A program made the translations under genes and the position numbers. Of a stretch of DNA of 64,000 bases, positions 23,604-35,389 are shown in pieces. Under the pieces are notes generated by a model, which saw only the letters and a list, made by a program, of their open reading frames with translations, was not told the origin of the DNA and searched no databases. Location: the NCBI GenBank assembly GCA_012931725.1, contig CM022944.1:19037979-19101978 (forward strand). Reading direction: 5' to 3'. Position 1 is the stretch's first letter; every line of letters begins with the position of its first letter. Source of the DNA: Litsea cubeba (Eukaryota > Streptophyta > Magnoliopsida > Laurales > Lauraceae).

Positions 23604-26600
23604 ATTGATGCGGGAGAATCAACGAGCAGCAATTTGCTAACCAAGAATTGATGGCGAGGTCGGGGAAGACCTTTAGTAAGAATATCAGCAATTTGAAACT
23701 CAGTGGAGACATGCGGAAGGCTGATGACATCACGTTTAAACTCATCCCGTATGAAGTGACAATCAACCTCGATGTGTTTAGTACGTTCATGAAAAATAGG
23801 ATTCGCAGTAATCCGAATGGCACTTGTATTATCTGCATAGAGGGGGGTAGCTCCTTCTGCAGGAAATCCAATGTCAGAGAGCAAATCACGGAGCCAAAGT
23901 ATTTCTGAGCAGGCAGCGGACATAGCTCAGTACTCAGCCTCAGTAGAGGATTTGGAAACTTTTTCATGTTTCTTGCATTTCCAGGAAATGAGACTATCAC
24001 CCAAGAACATGCACCAGCCTGTGGTGGATCTGCGAGTATCCGGACAACCAGCCCAATCAGCATCTGAATAAGCTTTGAGAGAAAGAGGATTGTCTGATGG
24101 AAAAAACAACCCACGAGTTGGTGTGCGAATAAGGTACCGAATGATGCGACGAACAGCAGCCAGATGAAGATGCCGAGGAGTAGTCATGAACTGACTCATG
24201 AGATTGACCGCAAATGAGATATCAGGACGCGTGATCGTGAGGTAGATCAAGCTACCCACTAACTGGCGATATGCGGTAGGATCCGAAAGAAGATCACCCT
24301 CCTCTTTACTGAGTTTAACATTCAGTTCGATCGGCGTATCGACTGGAGCAGAATAAGTAAGCCCAGCTAATTCAATAAGATCAACCGTATATTTGTGCTG
24401 ATTGAGAACTATACCTTTAGGCGATTGATGAACTTCAAGGCCAAGGAAATAGTGTAAGGGGCCTAGATCCTTCATTTGAAATGTCTGATGAAGAGAAGCT
24501 TGAAATGCTTGAATCATTTGAGCATTAGGACCAGTAATGACAATGTCATCAACATAGAGCAGAAGTACAGTAATGCCGGACGGATCATGATGTAAGAACA
24601 TGGAAGGATCATACTGGCTGGGATGAAAATCCAAGTGCAGAAGGGCATCCTGAAATTTCTCAAACCATGCACGGGGAGCTTGCTTCAGACCATAGAGGGA
24701 GCGACGGAGTTTAGCAACCATACCCTTCCCAGAAGAAGACCCCGGAGGCAGACGCATATAAACGTCTTCTTTGAGATCACCATGAAGAAACGCATTTTTG
24801 ACATCCATTTGATAGAGAGGCCAGGACTGAGAGGCAGCAACAGCAAGGATGATGCGTACGGTGGTCATCTTGGCGACGGGAGCAAATGTTTCATCATAAT
24901 CAATGCCATATTCCTGCCGATTTCCGAGAGCAACAAGGCGCGCCTTATACCGATCTAGAGTGCCATCTGATTTTAACTTGAGAGAAAAGATCCACTTGCA
25001 GCCAATAGGTTTGACACCCACAGGAGAGGGGACAATATCCCACGTATGATTTTTCTCTAAAGCAGCCAATTCATCTTGCATAGCCTTGTTCCAACATGTA
25101 TCCTGCACAGCCTGAGAATAGGATTGGGGAATGGAGGAAGAAGACAAAGTGGCCATTAAGGAAGTATGGGAGAACCCATAACGGTCGGGTGGGACCGAAA
25201 TGCGAGTGGAGCGACGCAATGAAGGAGGGCCAGATAGACCAGGTGCCTGAGGTGGACTGGATGCCGGAGGAAGATCAGGAGGGGGATCCCTAGGAGGTGC
25301 TTCTCTGTTCCGTCTGTGATACACAAAGTTAGGATTGAAACGAACAACTGAGGTGTTGTCAGAAAAACCAGGTAAAAACACCAAAGAGGAGTTAGGAGGA
25401 TCAATGTGTTTTTGAAAAAAATACTGTTGTTCAAAAAAGACGACATTCCTGGAGGTACGTAAACGACGAATGTGAGGATCATAACAAAGAAACCCCTTCT
25501 GGAAGGGTGCATAACCTAAAAACGCACACTGAGCCGATTGTGCCGTTAGTTTTGTCCTCTCAGAAGGAGGCAAGTGCACGAAACAAATGGAGCCAAAAAC
25601 ATGAAGATCATCATAGGATGGAGAGGTCTTGTACAATCGGTAATATGGGCTTTGATTCTCAATGGAGGTTGATGGCATACGATTAATAAGATGAGCTGCC
25701 GTAGCCAGTGCCTCAACCCAAAAACGGGTAGGAACCGATGATTCAAGAAGAAGGGAACGAGTAACATCAAGGAGATGTCTATATTTCTTTTCAGCGATTC
25801 CATTTTGCTGGGGAGTATAAGGACAAGATCTTTGAGAAATAATACCTTTGTTTTGCAAAAACTGTTGAAAATCCGAGGATACATATTCTCCGCCTGAATC
25901 AGATCGCAAGATCTTAATGCACGTGGAAAATTGATTCTCAACATAAGCTAAAAAAATCTTAAAAACATTAAAAACATCAGATTTTGAATGTAGAAAGTAG
26001 ACCCATGTGAACCGACTGAAATCATCAATAAAAGTCACAAAATATTTGTAGTGAGCGTGGGAAAGAGCTGGAGCAATTCCCCATACATCACTATGAACTA
26101 AATCAAAACACTGAGAGGTGTGTGAAGTGGAATGAGGAAATGTAAGAGTTTTGCTCTTTCCCATTTTACAAGTAGCACAATCAAAAGGCATACAAGAAGA
26201 TAAACCAACATATTTATTTAATAAACCAGAATTTAACATAATGGACAAAGCCTTGGTATTAGGATGTCCGAGTCTATTATGCCACAACTGGCAATTATCT
26301 CTAAGAGAAAAACAAAACACATTATTATCGAATTGATTCCTAGAAAACATAGAAAAATCCAGCGGAAATAAGCGTCCACACTTAGGTCCCCTCGCGATCT
26401 CCTTCCCGGACATCTGGTCCTGCACAACACAACCAGAAGAAGAAAAAGAGATGTTACAGTTATTTTCAACTAGTTGCCCGACGGACAATAGGTTGGAAGT
26501 TAAATTAGGACAAAGGTAAACATTTCTCAATGGGATGGGACCAGGGATATCTCCGATAGCAGTAATAGGAACATGTCCGCCGTCAGCAGTTTGGATTTGA

Positions 26601-27721
26601 AGATGGCCATTGTAACTAGTCATATTGGAGAGAGGTGTGTGGGAATACGTCATATGATTAGACGCCCCGGAATCAAGGAACCAAGTAGAAGATGAAGGGG
26701 ACTTACCTGAAAGACCAAAGGCAGAGAGTGCATTGATAATCATTTGTTGAACCAATTCAGGAGTAAGAGATGATGAAGGTCCAGGCTGTGGAGGTGCTGA
26801 TGTAGGAACAGGCATAACTGAGGAAGCCACATAAGCATGCGGAGTCGGAGACTGTGGAGTCTGATACTGCCGAGCCGGAGGCTGGGAAGTCTGATACTGT
26901 GTCGACGGACGTGGTGGACGGCGGCGACATTCAGAGATGATATGTCCCGACTGTTTACAGTAACTGCAGACTTTCTGTTTGCATTGAGATGCAAGATGCC
27001 CAAATTTCTGGCAGCTGTAGCATTGTGTTTTGCTCAAGTCTCGAGGCGGAGGCTGAGAAGTCTTAGTGGCTGAAAACGCGACGGAATAGGTCTCAGCCTT
27101 TTGGTGAGCTATATGGGCTGAGGTTGCCATGCGCTGTTCCTCGCGTAAGAGTTCATTCAGGCAGACAGCCAAGGAAGGTAGAGGTGTCCGATTCTTCAGG
27201 GCAGAGCGGACACTTTCATATTCATTCCGTAATTTCATCAAAAATTAATCTCGCTGACTAGCGGCCTGAAGATCACGAATGACAATCAAAACGTTGGCAG
27301 CCACACCTGCATACTTAATACTATCGTATTCCGACCATAGGGTTCGGAATCCCGAATAGTAGTCTTGAATCGACAAGGTTCCTTGTGCATATTCAGCAAT
27401 CGCACATTCAAGGTGAAATTGACGAGCAGAGTTATCTTGATGGTACACTTGCTGCAAATACTCCCACATGTCTTTAGAAGTGGGGTAGGGTTTGAGGTTC
27501 ATTATCAGATGAGGCTCGACAGATCCTAGAATCCAGGTTTTGATTTTGGCATCTTTGGTATGCCAAGAAGAAATCTTTTTCTCATCCTCAGTAGGTTTAG
27601 GATCGGTGCCAGAAACAAATCCAAACAATTCCTTGGCTTCCAAGTAGATTTGAAATTGAAAAGACCATGCAGGATAATTTTTTCCAGTAAATTTAATCAA
27701 GGTAACCTCTGATTTGTCCAT
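23600..27721 (-). pseudogene. Copia-2 gag-pol polyprotein with two in-frame stops
   Basis: A single reading frame of 1374 codons runs from ATG at 27721 to a stop at 23600, interrupted only by TAA at codon 159 (27247-27245) and TGA at codon 1265 (23929-23927). Gag covers the first 200 codons. CCHC knuckles start at codons 234 and 252. The protease DSG motif is at codon 350. The GAG-pre-integrase motif (LWHNRLGHP) and the integrase core follow, then RT with YVDDI at codons 1056-1060 and RNase H with SDADWAGC. The second stop falls in RNase H just after STEAEY. There is no frameshift, so decay is limited to point changes; each stop needs only one C-to-T change on the coding strand. Gag alone, cut at codon 159, would lack its zinc knuckles. 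Confidence 0.93.
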
Positions 27722-28315
27722 CTAAAATCAAGATTGAACCAACAATTGATCTAACAGGAAGAGAAACAATGTTCTGTTTTTAACCCAGACACAGATAATT
27801 ACCCCAGATGACAGTGAGCAAAAAATTGCAAATAAAACACCCCAGACGACCCAAAAAATTATTGTAGATCCACTACGTGGGCCCCACAGATGGATCAGGC
27901 CTTAGATCAGAAGATTGATTTGGGAAAGCCTTCTATTTTGGCTTCTATTGAAACAGGTTTGAAGAGATTCTGCTGTAAATCCAAGATACTGGACGGTTTT
28001 GATGAAAACAATGTAAATTTCAAAAAAACACTTGAGAATGAGTAAACGACCAACCTGGAGATGCTAAAAAATCTTGAAAAAATTGTCAATGATCCTAGGA
28101 GTACCAGGCGACCATGACTGTATGGTTTTTGGAAGATGAACTGATGATCAGGGGTGGGCCACCACTGTGATCCACACTGTCGCAGAGTGTGAATGACGCT
28201 GGAAATCTTGAACAGATGCCTGGATCTGTTATTCTGCACGAGGAAGAGATATAAACTCTCTATTCTACTGCCTTGAGGTTTTGGAGGAGAGGAAACTAGG
28301 TGTTCTTGAATATGA

Positions 28316-28327
28316 GCTCTGATACCA
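28316..28327 (-). promoter_or_regulatory. Primer binding site of Copia-2 (tRNA-iMet type)
   Basis: On the minus strand TGGTATCAGAGC follows the 5' LTR with no gap. Confidence 0.92.
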
Positions 28328-28624
28328 TGACAAAGTCTCGTAAGAACTTGAAACTTGAATAATAATGACTGAGATTGTATTAATCTTTTGTCCTCTCTTG
28401 GAGAACCACTACATGTATATATAGGGATTACAAGCCTTAATCAAGGCAATTAACAAAGTAAAATTAGCTAATCACTTAACTAAGTTAGGAAAGCAATCAA
28501 TTTAATATTTACAGCATAATCAATCAACGACTCAATCAAATCCAAATCAAATCAACGTGATATGTGTAAGCTTGTTGGACTGATGGGCCTTGGGCCCCTT
28601 CATGGGTCGAGGGCCATCTTAACA
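28328..28624 (-). repeat. 5' LTR of Copia-2
   Basis: It is 297 bp with TG...CA ends. A TATATATA run at 28416-28423 is a good candidate for the element's TATA box on the minus strand. The right flank repeats ACGCA (28625-28629). Confidence 0.93.
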
Positions 28625-28636
28625 ACGCATATGACC

Positions 28637-31044
28637 AGGGGTGTTACACCACACCCCGAGTTAAACGAGCTTAACCTTAATTAATCGTGATTATCATTGA
28701 TTAAGATGTGATTAATTAAATTACATGAGATTAATAATCACTATGATCTAATTTAGTCTTAGATGACTAAGTTAAACTTAATGAAATGATTTGGAAGACA
28801 TGATATTGGAAGACGTGATATTGATTTTTGACCCTAATTAGTTAATTGGAGGACTTTTTCGTAAATATCAATTTATGTGTAAATAGTCAAATTGGGTGAA
28901 ATTTGATAGCATCGTGTGTATCTCGATGAGTACAACAATTGTCATAATACACTACATTTCATTTGACCTATGGTAAATCAAAGAAGTTTTATGTTGACTT
29001 GAAATGTAATTTCAATAGTAAATGGGTTTAAGTTGCAAATTGAGGGCCCAGATGTCATGTACAGAGTACATGCAATTCAAAACTATTTCCAAGTGTCCTT
29101 TAAGCACTTTTCTACGCTACAACCCAGTTGCATGAAACTGCTTCCTCGTTCTTCTTCCCTAAGCATGAGTCAAGTTGCTGGAAGAAGGAGTTTGCAGGTG
29201 GGTTTTGAGAAGAACTTCATCGTCTTCTTCGTTTCTTCTCCCTGTTCACTGAGCAAGTGAATCACAGAGAAGAAATGGGTGCTGTCATCTTCCTCCTCCC
29301 TTTGCTTGGGTTTTCTTGAAGAAAAGGCTTGAAGAAGAAAGAGTGAGATTGGACAGAATCCCACCATTCAAGCCCAAGAAGAAAAGGGGTTTTTAGCATA
29401 GAGGCAAGTATAAACCAGTCTAAATGATTATATGCTCTTGCATGTTAGTTCTTTTAGTTTCTTCATGATTCTCAGTAATGGTTATGTTGAATGGAATAGA
29501 GGACTTGATGAATTGGGTTCTTTGAATGATTACATTGGATGTTAATTTTCCTTTTGGAATATATAATAATAGTGAAATCTGTATGTGAATGATGAATGGA
29601 GAAGGGAACAGAAGGTTCCAATAGGTTTGGTGCAGGTTCAAAGGAAATTGGCAGACCAGAATTCGTGTATGAATTCTGTGTCTCGTCTCTGGGTAATATC
29701 GGTCAGCCAACGCCGTCGGTTAGCCTAGGGCTAACCGACGAGCTGACCGACGGTGTTAAAAGTGTAGAAAAACTCATCTCTGGTTTTCGAACCGAGACCT
29801 GACCGATCACATCAAGACTGAACCGACACAGCAACCTGAACAAGAGGATTCGCCTCTGGTTTTCGAACCGTCAGCTTGACCGATACCTATCGGTCAGCCG
29901 AAAAACACATCTCGGTCGACCGATAGGTCAACCGATGAGTGAACCGACAATGCATCAAAATGATGTATTTCAGACTTTAGGTCTGCAATTCAAGATATAA
30001 AGCCTATTGATTTATTCAAGGCTGTTTGTACCTTCATACCACCAATTAGGGTTAATGAAGAGTCTTTAATGTGCAACTTTCCATAAGAACTGTAATGTCT
30101 ATCGATTAACACATGTACATTAAAGCACTTGTTAGTACACCCATTTGGTTGGTAATCACTTGAATTGAATTAACTGAAACTGATTAACTCGTAACCGCTC
30201 ATTGTAATCAACTTTAAAGACTTACATTGTACATGAATTACATGTGAATTGGCATGGCACTACATAATGATTTTGACATGCTCATTGAGTTGATCTTGAT
30301 ACTGTCTGCAGCAGTTATTTGTGGAGTGTTCCGGAACTCCGTGGTGATGTCAGAAGTTCCTGGCCCGGACACTGATAAATCTCACTTATTATTCTTCCAT
30401 TGAGAAGATGGTAATGTCTCCTTGTTTACGGAGATGGTAATCCTTCCTTTAAGGAAGATGGCACTTGATTTGATTTATTATGGAAATATTATGTTAGTTG
30501 CCAAGTTGTCAATGTCAAGGATGACTAAGATCCTTATTGACTTGTTTATAAACCGTTTACTGATTATTGTTTACTGTTTTACAAGTAGTATGTATGATCA
30601 TAAATATTGTTTATACTTTGCTGAATTGTCGAATTCACCATTGTTATGATGACATTACAGGCCCAGCTGCCCCTACCATTGGTGCGGCCGCACCGGCAGC
30701 GGAGGAGACCACTCCGGTTCCGCCAGGCGGACTAGTGGAGTGGAAATGATAATACATATGTGTTTTGTATTTTGAGAATTTTGTTGTAAATCCTGTAAAT
30801 GGATATGAAAACTTTTGTATATGTTCATTTGAGATCCTTGCATTGTTTTAGCATGCAAGTGATGATCATGATCGAGATGTAAATAACTTTTGCAATCAAT
30901 GTAAATATTGGTTTTTGATATTCCGCATATTGTTATCTGTATCCCTTGTGAGTTTTATGTGTTGAAATTCACGGGAGTAAATATGTTTTCGACGCCGGTT
31001 TAACTCGAGGTAATTAAATTTCGGGTTCAGGTCGTGACAAGGGG
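28637..31044 (+). mobile_element. Solo LTR of a Ty3-gypsy-type element
   Basis: A 2398 bp unit (28642-31039) begins TGTTACACC and ends GGTCGTGACA, the kind of termini seen in Tekay/Del-like Gypsy LTRs. It is flanked by the 5 bp duplication AGGGG (28637-28641 and 31040-31044). No PBS, PPT or coding region lies inside, so it is a solo LTR left by LTR-LTR recombination. On both sides the hAT transposase tail can be read. Open frames inside (for example 29033-29260) are probably leader or random sequence. Confidence 0.85.
29714..29740. repeat. Perfect hairpin within the solo LTR
   Basis: Arms CGTCGGTTAGCC (29714-29725) and GGCTAACCGACG (29729-29740) pair perfectly around a 3-base loop. Related GACCGA/TCGGTC motifs recur from 29690 to 29950, so the whole 260 bp can form several hairpins. 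Confidence 0.9.
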
Positions 31045-31254
31045 TCATGAAAACTGACGCAAACACCACCGCCTATTATAGTCATTGACACGAACAACAA
31101 ATGCCACCAACCTTAAGCTTATTCATCTAACCCATATGCTATACAAGGAGAAAGTGGTTTCTAAAACTTCAGCTTCCAGTATGGATATAGTTATCAACAT
31201 TCTCAAGATGATAAAGATGATGAAGAACAGCCAGCGAGACATTCTACCTGGTAT
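31045..31254 (+). pseudogene. hAT-type transposase pseudogene, part 3 (C-terminal end)
   Basis: Near 31177-31254 a frame reads YGYSYQHSQDDKDDEEQPAR then HSTWY, the acidic stretch plus PxRHSxWY ending typical of plant DUF659/hAT proteins. Together with the few codons left at 28630-28636 it completes the tail that starts before Copia-2. A stop codon soon after the solo LTR shows the tail is also broken in frame. Confidence 0.7.
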
Positions 31255-32543
31255 CCATACATCTTGTTTTCATTTTTTCACTATCAAATTTGTAATTAAA
31301 TTATTAACAAATAACAACTAAGGTATTAATATTATAAAATGCATGAATCTTCTACATTGTTTACTTTATATTTGTGACGACTAATGAGCTTGTGTTTTCT
31401 ACATTTTGTAAATCAATGGTTTTCATAATAGTGGAGTTGCCCACAGTCATGTTTAACCAAAAAAATGAGGCTAATGACATGGCTTGGCCCGACTCAGGGC
31501 AAGTCAGGGGCTGATTCCTACTTTTAAACACTGATCTAGAATCTACACTCCCTTCCGTTCACATGACCTATGATACCCGAATACTTATGCACAGGTACTC
31601 GGTCCTGCAACAGTACTTCCATGTCCAAGTTTAGCATATCCTACTGCATTTCATATACTTCAGTTACTTTTCCTACTTTTCTGAGGTAAAAATTGTTACA
31701 AAGGAATGTACACAACTATAATTTCATTAATGTAGCAATGTTGTAAATAAAATAAAATAAAAAATCAGAATGGCCTTATCTGTTTCAATGTGTCCAAAGT
31801 GTTGAAAAATGCAGAGTGGTATTTTGGCCTAATACTTGATTAGATACTAATAGGTTGCAAGAAAGGGCATGGCATGCTTTATTCATCATGTTTGTGAAAA
31901 ATAAGAATCTCAACAACTCCAAACTTATCATTTTTCCTCTTCCAAGTCTCTATTATTCATCCAAATGCTAATGCAAGCAAATCTAACAACAACAGCATAC
32001 CTTAAAAATCAACAGCATCAGGCATGCACTAGGTCTGCTGGCACGACCTCAGCCTAGGAGTGAAAGTTTTGGGAGAAGATGGTTGGGATTTGTGAGATTT
32101 ATGAAGGGAGGATATGAGATGGAAAGATTTTTAGGGAGATGGAGATTTTCCGCCCATTGGTTAGGGTAGGTTGGGTCTCTGTGTTTGTTGTGGCCTGTGG
32201 GCTCTGAGGACTCACTTGTAGGACTCAATTGTATGCATGTTAATCATGAAAGATAGCGTGGTGGAATTGAAAGGTCTCATTGTATGAGTTAGTATATGCA
32301 GTCAACATCCGTGCCGCCCATTTGGCCAAACCTTCGATCAATTGAAGCCATTTCACACTCTCATCCGCATTTTCGTGCAGCATGCCCAATTGGTCTTTTT
32401 TCATCAAATATTTATCCACCGCTGGGCCTTTCTTGCATTTAAAAATGCTCATTGAAGATCTCCCAGGCAAAATATTCGGCTCCACAGTCCACACCAATTA
32501 TCTCCCTCTCCCTTTATAAAAAAGAGTCGCCCATATTTCTACT
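31255..32543. other. Intergenic DNA, no gene recognised
   Basis: Nothing recognisable was seen. An 85-residue minus-strand frame at 32240-32497 has ordinary amino acid composition but matches no family I know and has no supporting context. The end of the hAT transposon itself should lie here, but I could not fix its terminal repeat. Confidence 0.45.
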
Positions 32544-34106
32544 TCTATTGTCACGTCCTGGACTCGAGAATTCCCTGATTAGGGTGGTTCCCAAAGAGTG
32601 AGACGCGTATTCCCGTGAACTCGCACTTGTTCCGGGCCAAATCCGAATTCACAAAGGAAAAAATTCCACATTTCATGTGTGAGGGCTTACTCATTGACAC
32701 CTGTTCATCAACATTTAATTGCGGAAGTATGTACAATATCAATATCAAAGCCATGAGCAGTTCACTATTCAATTTATAATATCACAATTTATCTTTAACA
32801 AGGCTAATAATTTAAATCTTATAAATGTTCAGTACATAAGTACTATAATGAATATCAACTAGATATTTATCTCAATTGAACATAATCCTAATGCAATGCA
32901 AATCTACAATTCATGCATTGCCTTAAGCTAAGTGAAATACAAAATTCTTAGACTTAACTTAAGATTACTATTCGAAAACGTACTCCGGCTGTCATATCTA
33001 ACCGAAGAATTTACCCATCAATCTTTAATTCTGTTTGGTTACTAATTGATCTCTTCGATGTTCTGGATCCCTGTGACACCAAGAGTAGTACCTCAAATAC
33101 AACGATTTGACAAGGCAATAAACAGGATATACATAATGTTTCAAATGGATAAGATGACAATTAAATTAATAAGATGTCATTTGTAAGAAATAACTTAAAC
33201 AATTGTGCCATGATAGATAAAACCATGTCTTCGAAAATCAGACCAATAATACATCTATGTTTTTGAAATCAAATCAATAATAATTTATATACAAATTTAG
33301 CTACTACGTGAGCTCATCCTCTCAATGAGAGCGAATCTAGTTGGGATATCACCAGCAGCCCGGCCAAAGGCTAGCTGGCTACCTGGTTATGGAGTTCCGG
33401 TGCTGCAGATGACATACTGCAGTAGTCTCAAATAACTAAATCAATGTTTATCCCCATCGGGCTTCACAAGGTCGAAGCTAAGTAATGCCAACTAAATTGA
33501 ATCTATAACAAACCAAATCTGAATACATTTTATGTACACGTTTACAATCAAATCAAATAGAAATCTCGTATAATCAAATACTTATTCAATTCAAATCTTT
33601 CATCAAATATCTAATGATTGCACGTTAATAACGAATTGGAAGGTAGATAATTGAATCAATGATGTGAACAATATAATCACTTATCAATGAAAATTTATAT
33701 TAATAGAAATCTCAACTTCAATAAGTAATATAATTTATTTTAAAAATAAAGGCATTACTAATTAATTAATTATTCACATAGACTATTTCTATCCAACACA
33801 AGATAGATTAAGAGAATCAATGCGTCATTACTCAATTGGTGTCACTTATTATGAATTACATTGAACCTCCTAATTGATCTTCTTGGCATAGCAATTAGAC
33901 TATTGATTTCCATTGGGCTAAATTAATAAGGTTAAGGGTTCCATTTCTAAAGACGTATGGTCTAGGGAAGCCTAATTTTCCTATAGAAATGAGGTAGACA
34001 CTTTAATTATCCATTGGAATGATTAAAGTGGTTAAACATAGACTAAGAGTGATAATTCACTCATAAAATGGGTTAAAAGAAGTCCAAATAAAGTGCTTCA
34101 GATTTG

Positions 34107-34215
34107 CTCGAGCGGACTCCATCCAGAGGGCTGGTCGCTCGAGCGCACCCTTTGGTCGCTCGAGCTTGGGTTCAGTCTTCAGGTTCGCTCGAGCGAATGC
34201 TCCCATTCGCTCGAG
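34107..34215. repeat. Cluster of five CTCGAG palindromes in the solo LTR
   Basis: CTCGAG occurs at 34107, 34138, 34159, 34188 and 34210, several inside longer palindromes such as TTCGCTCGAGCGAA. The other solo LTR has an equivalent palindrome-rich block (29690-29950) with a different core. Confidence 0.9.
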
Positions 34216-35389
34216 CGAACGGTCTAGGGTTTCAGAAACTCGAATTTCTTCAAGTATTCTTCTTATTCTTCTTTCCATTCGTTGCTTTTTCTAATAAACC
34301 ACCTGCACTAAAGGGCCATTTTACTCCTATTTACAATACACATATTCTTTCTAAATCCATTTGTCAATTAAAATTATAAAACCATGTAATCCATCTATTA
34401 TTAAGGAAGTAAATCATTAAAAAGAATTCTATTCAAATCAAATGAAGATAACAACATGTAATCTCAATTTATGCTTATACTTGCCTCAATTACACACTTT
34501 CCAAGCTTTATCCAAGCCTCTTACTAATCTCTTGCTTAAATGATGAAAACCCCTAAATCATAAACCCTAATCAAAAGAAATCCATCGAAAATGATGAGAA
34601 TGCAAATGCATGTTAATACATGAGTCTCCTTGACTCTAATGGAACCCAAATCATAAACTAAAAGGGTTTGTAGCTTACCTTTATGGAAGGATTTCGAATT
34701 TGAAGGAGATAGGATATAGGTGGAGAGGGTTTCTTGTCACAAAGATGCAAGAAAGATGGAGAAGATAAAGAGGATTCCAAATTCATGATTTTCAAGCTTT
34801 CTTAAGCCCTTCCTTCACCACTTGGTATAAAGACCTCAAAAACCCCAATTTATAAACCCTATTCAAAAGAAAATATATGGATAAATGTAATAAATAAGTA
34901 TGCATGTGATGAGATGAGTCTATTTGACTCTAATACAACTCAAAATCATGAAATAAGAGGTTTGTTGCTTACCTCTTGATGATAATTCCGAATTTGGAAG
35001 GAAAGGGGGGAATAATGGAGGTGGTTCCTTGTCCACAAAAGTAGAAAGGAAATGAGGAAGATAAAGAGGCTCCAAGCTTTACTCCAAAAAGTCCATGCCA
35101 TAATCTCTACCTCCTAGATGATTGAAGAAGGAAGGAGGAGGAAGAGAGGAGAAGAAGAAAAGTAGTAGAAAGGAAGGTAATGGGAGAAAAGGATGGGTAT
35201 GGCTTGTTTATAAAGGGGTAAGGGTGTATATTTTTGCATAAAAGTCCACCCTTGGGACATAATTTGGATAAAAGGCTTCTTAGGTGGGAATGGGCTTGGG
35301 TTTGTAGATGAGTTGAGTTGGGTCTAATGAGTTTGGGTCTCATTGTGGAAATAATGTAGGGGGGGTGTTTAATGAAATACTCATGAAGG

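Larger units (their letters stand above)
23277..28629 (-). mobile_element. Ty1-copia retrotransposon (Copia-2), full length but degenerate
   Basis: On the minus strand the element spans 23282-28624 (5343 bp). It is flanked by the 5 bp duplication ACGCA at 23277-23281 and 28625-28629. The LTRs are short (311 and 297 bp) and begin TGTTAAG on the minus strand. A tRNA-Met-type PBS abuts the 5' LTR and a purine tract abuts the 3' LTR. The polyprotein has two in-frame stops. Small size, short LTRs and the RNase H motif style fit the Ale/Ivana group of Copia; the exact lineage is uncertain. It lies in the C-terminal tail of the hAT pseudogene, whose tyrosine/glycine-rich frame reads across the target site. 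Confidence 0.93.

Noticed and set aside
32240..32497. 85-residue minus-strand frame
   Set aside because: No family recognised, no splice or promoter context, and of a length expected by chance.
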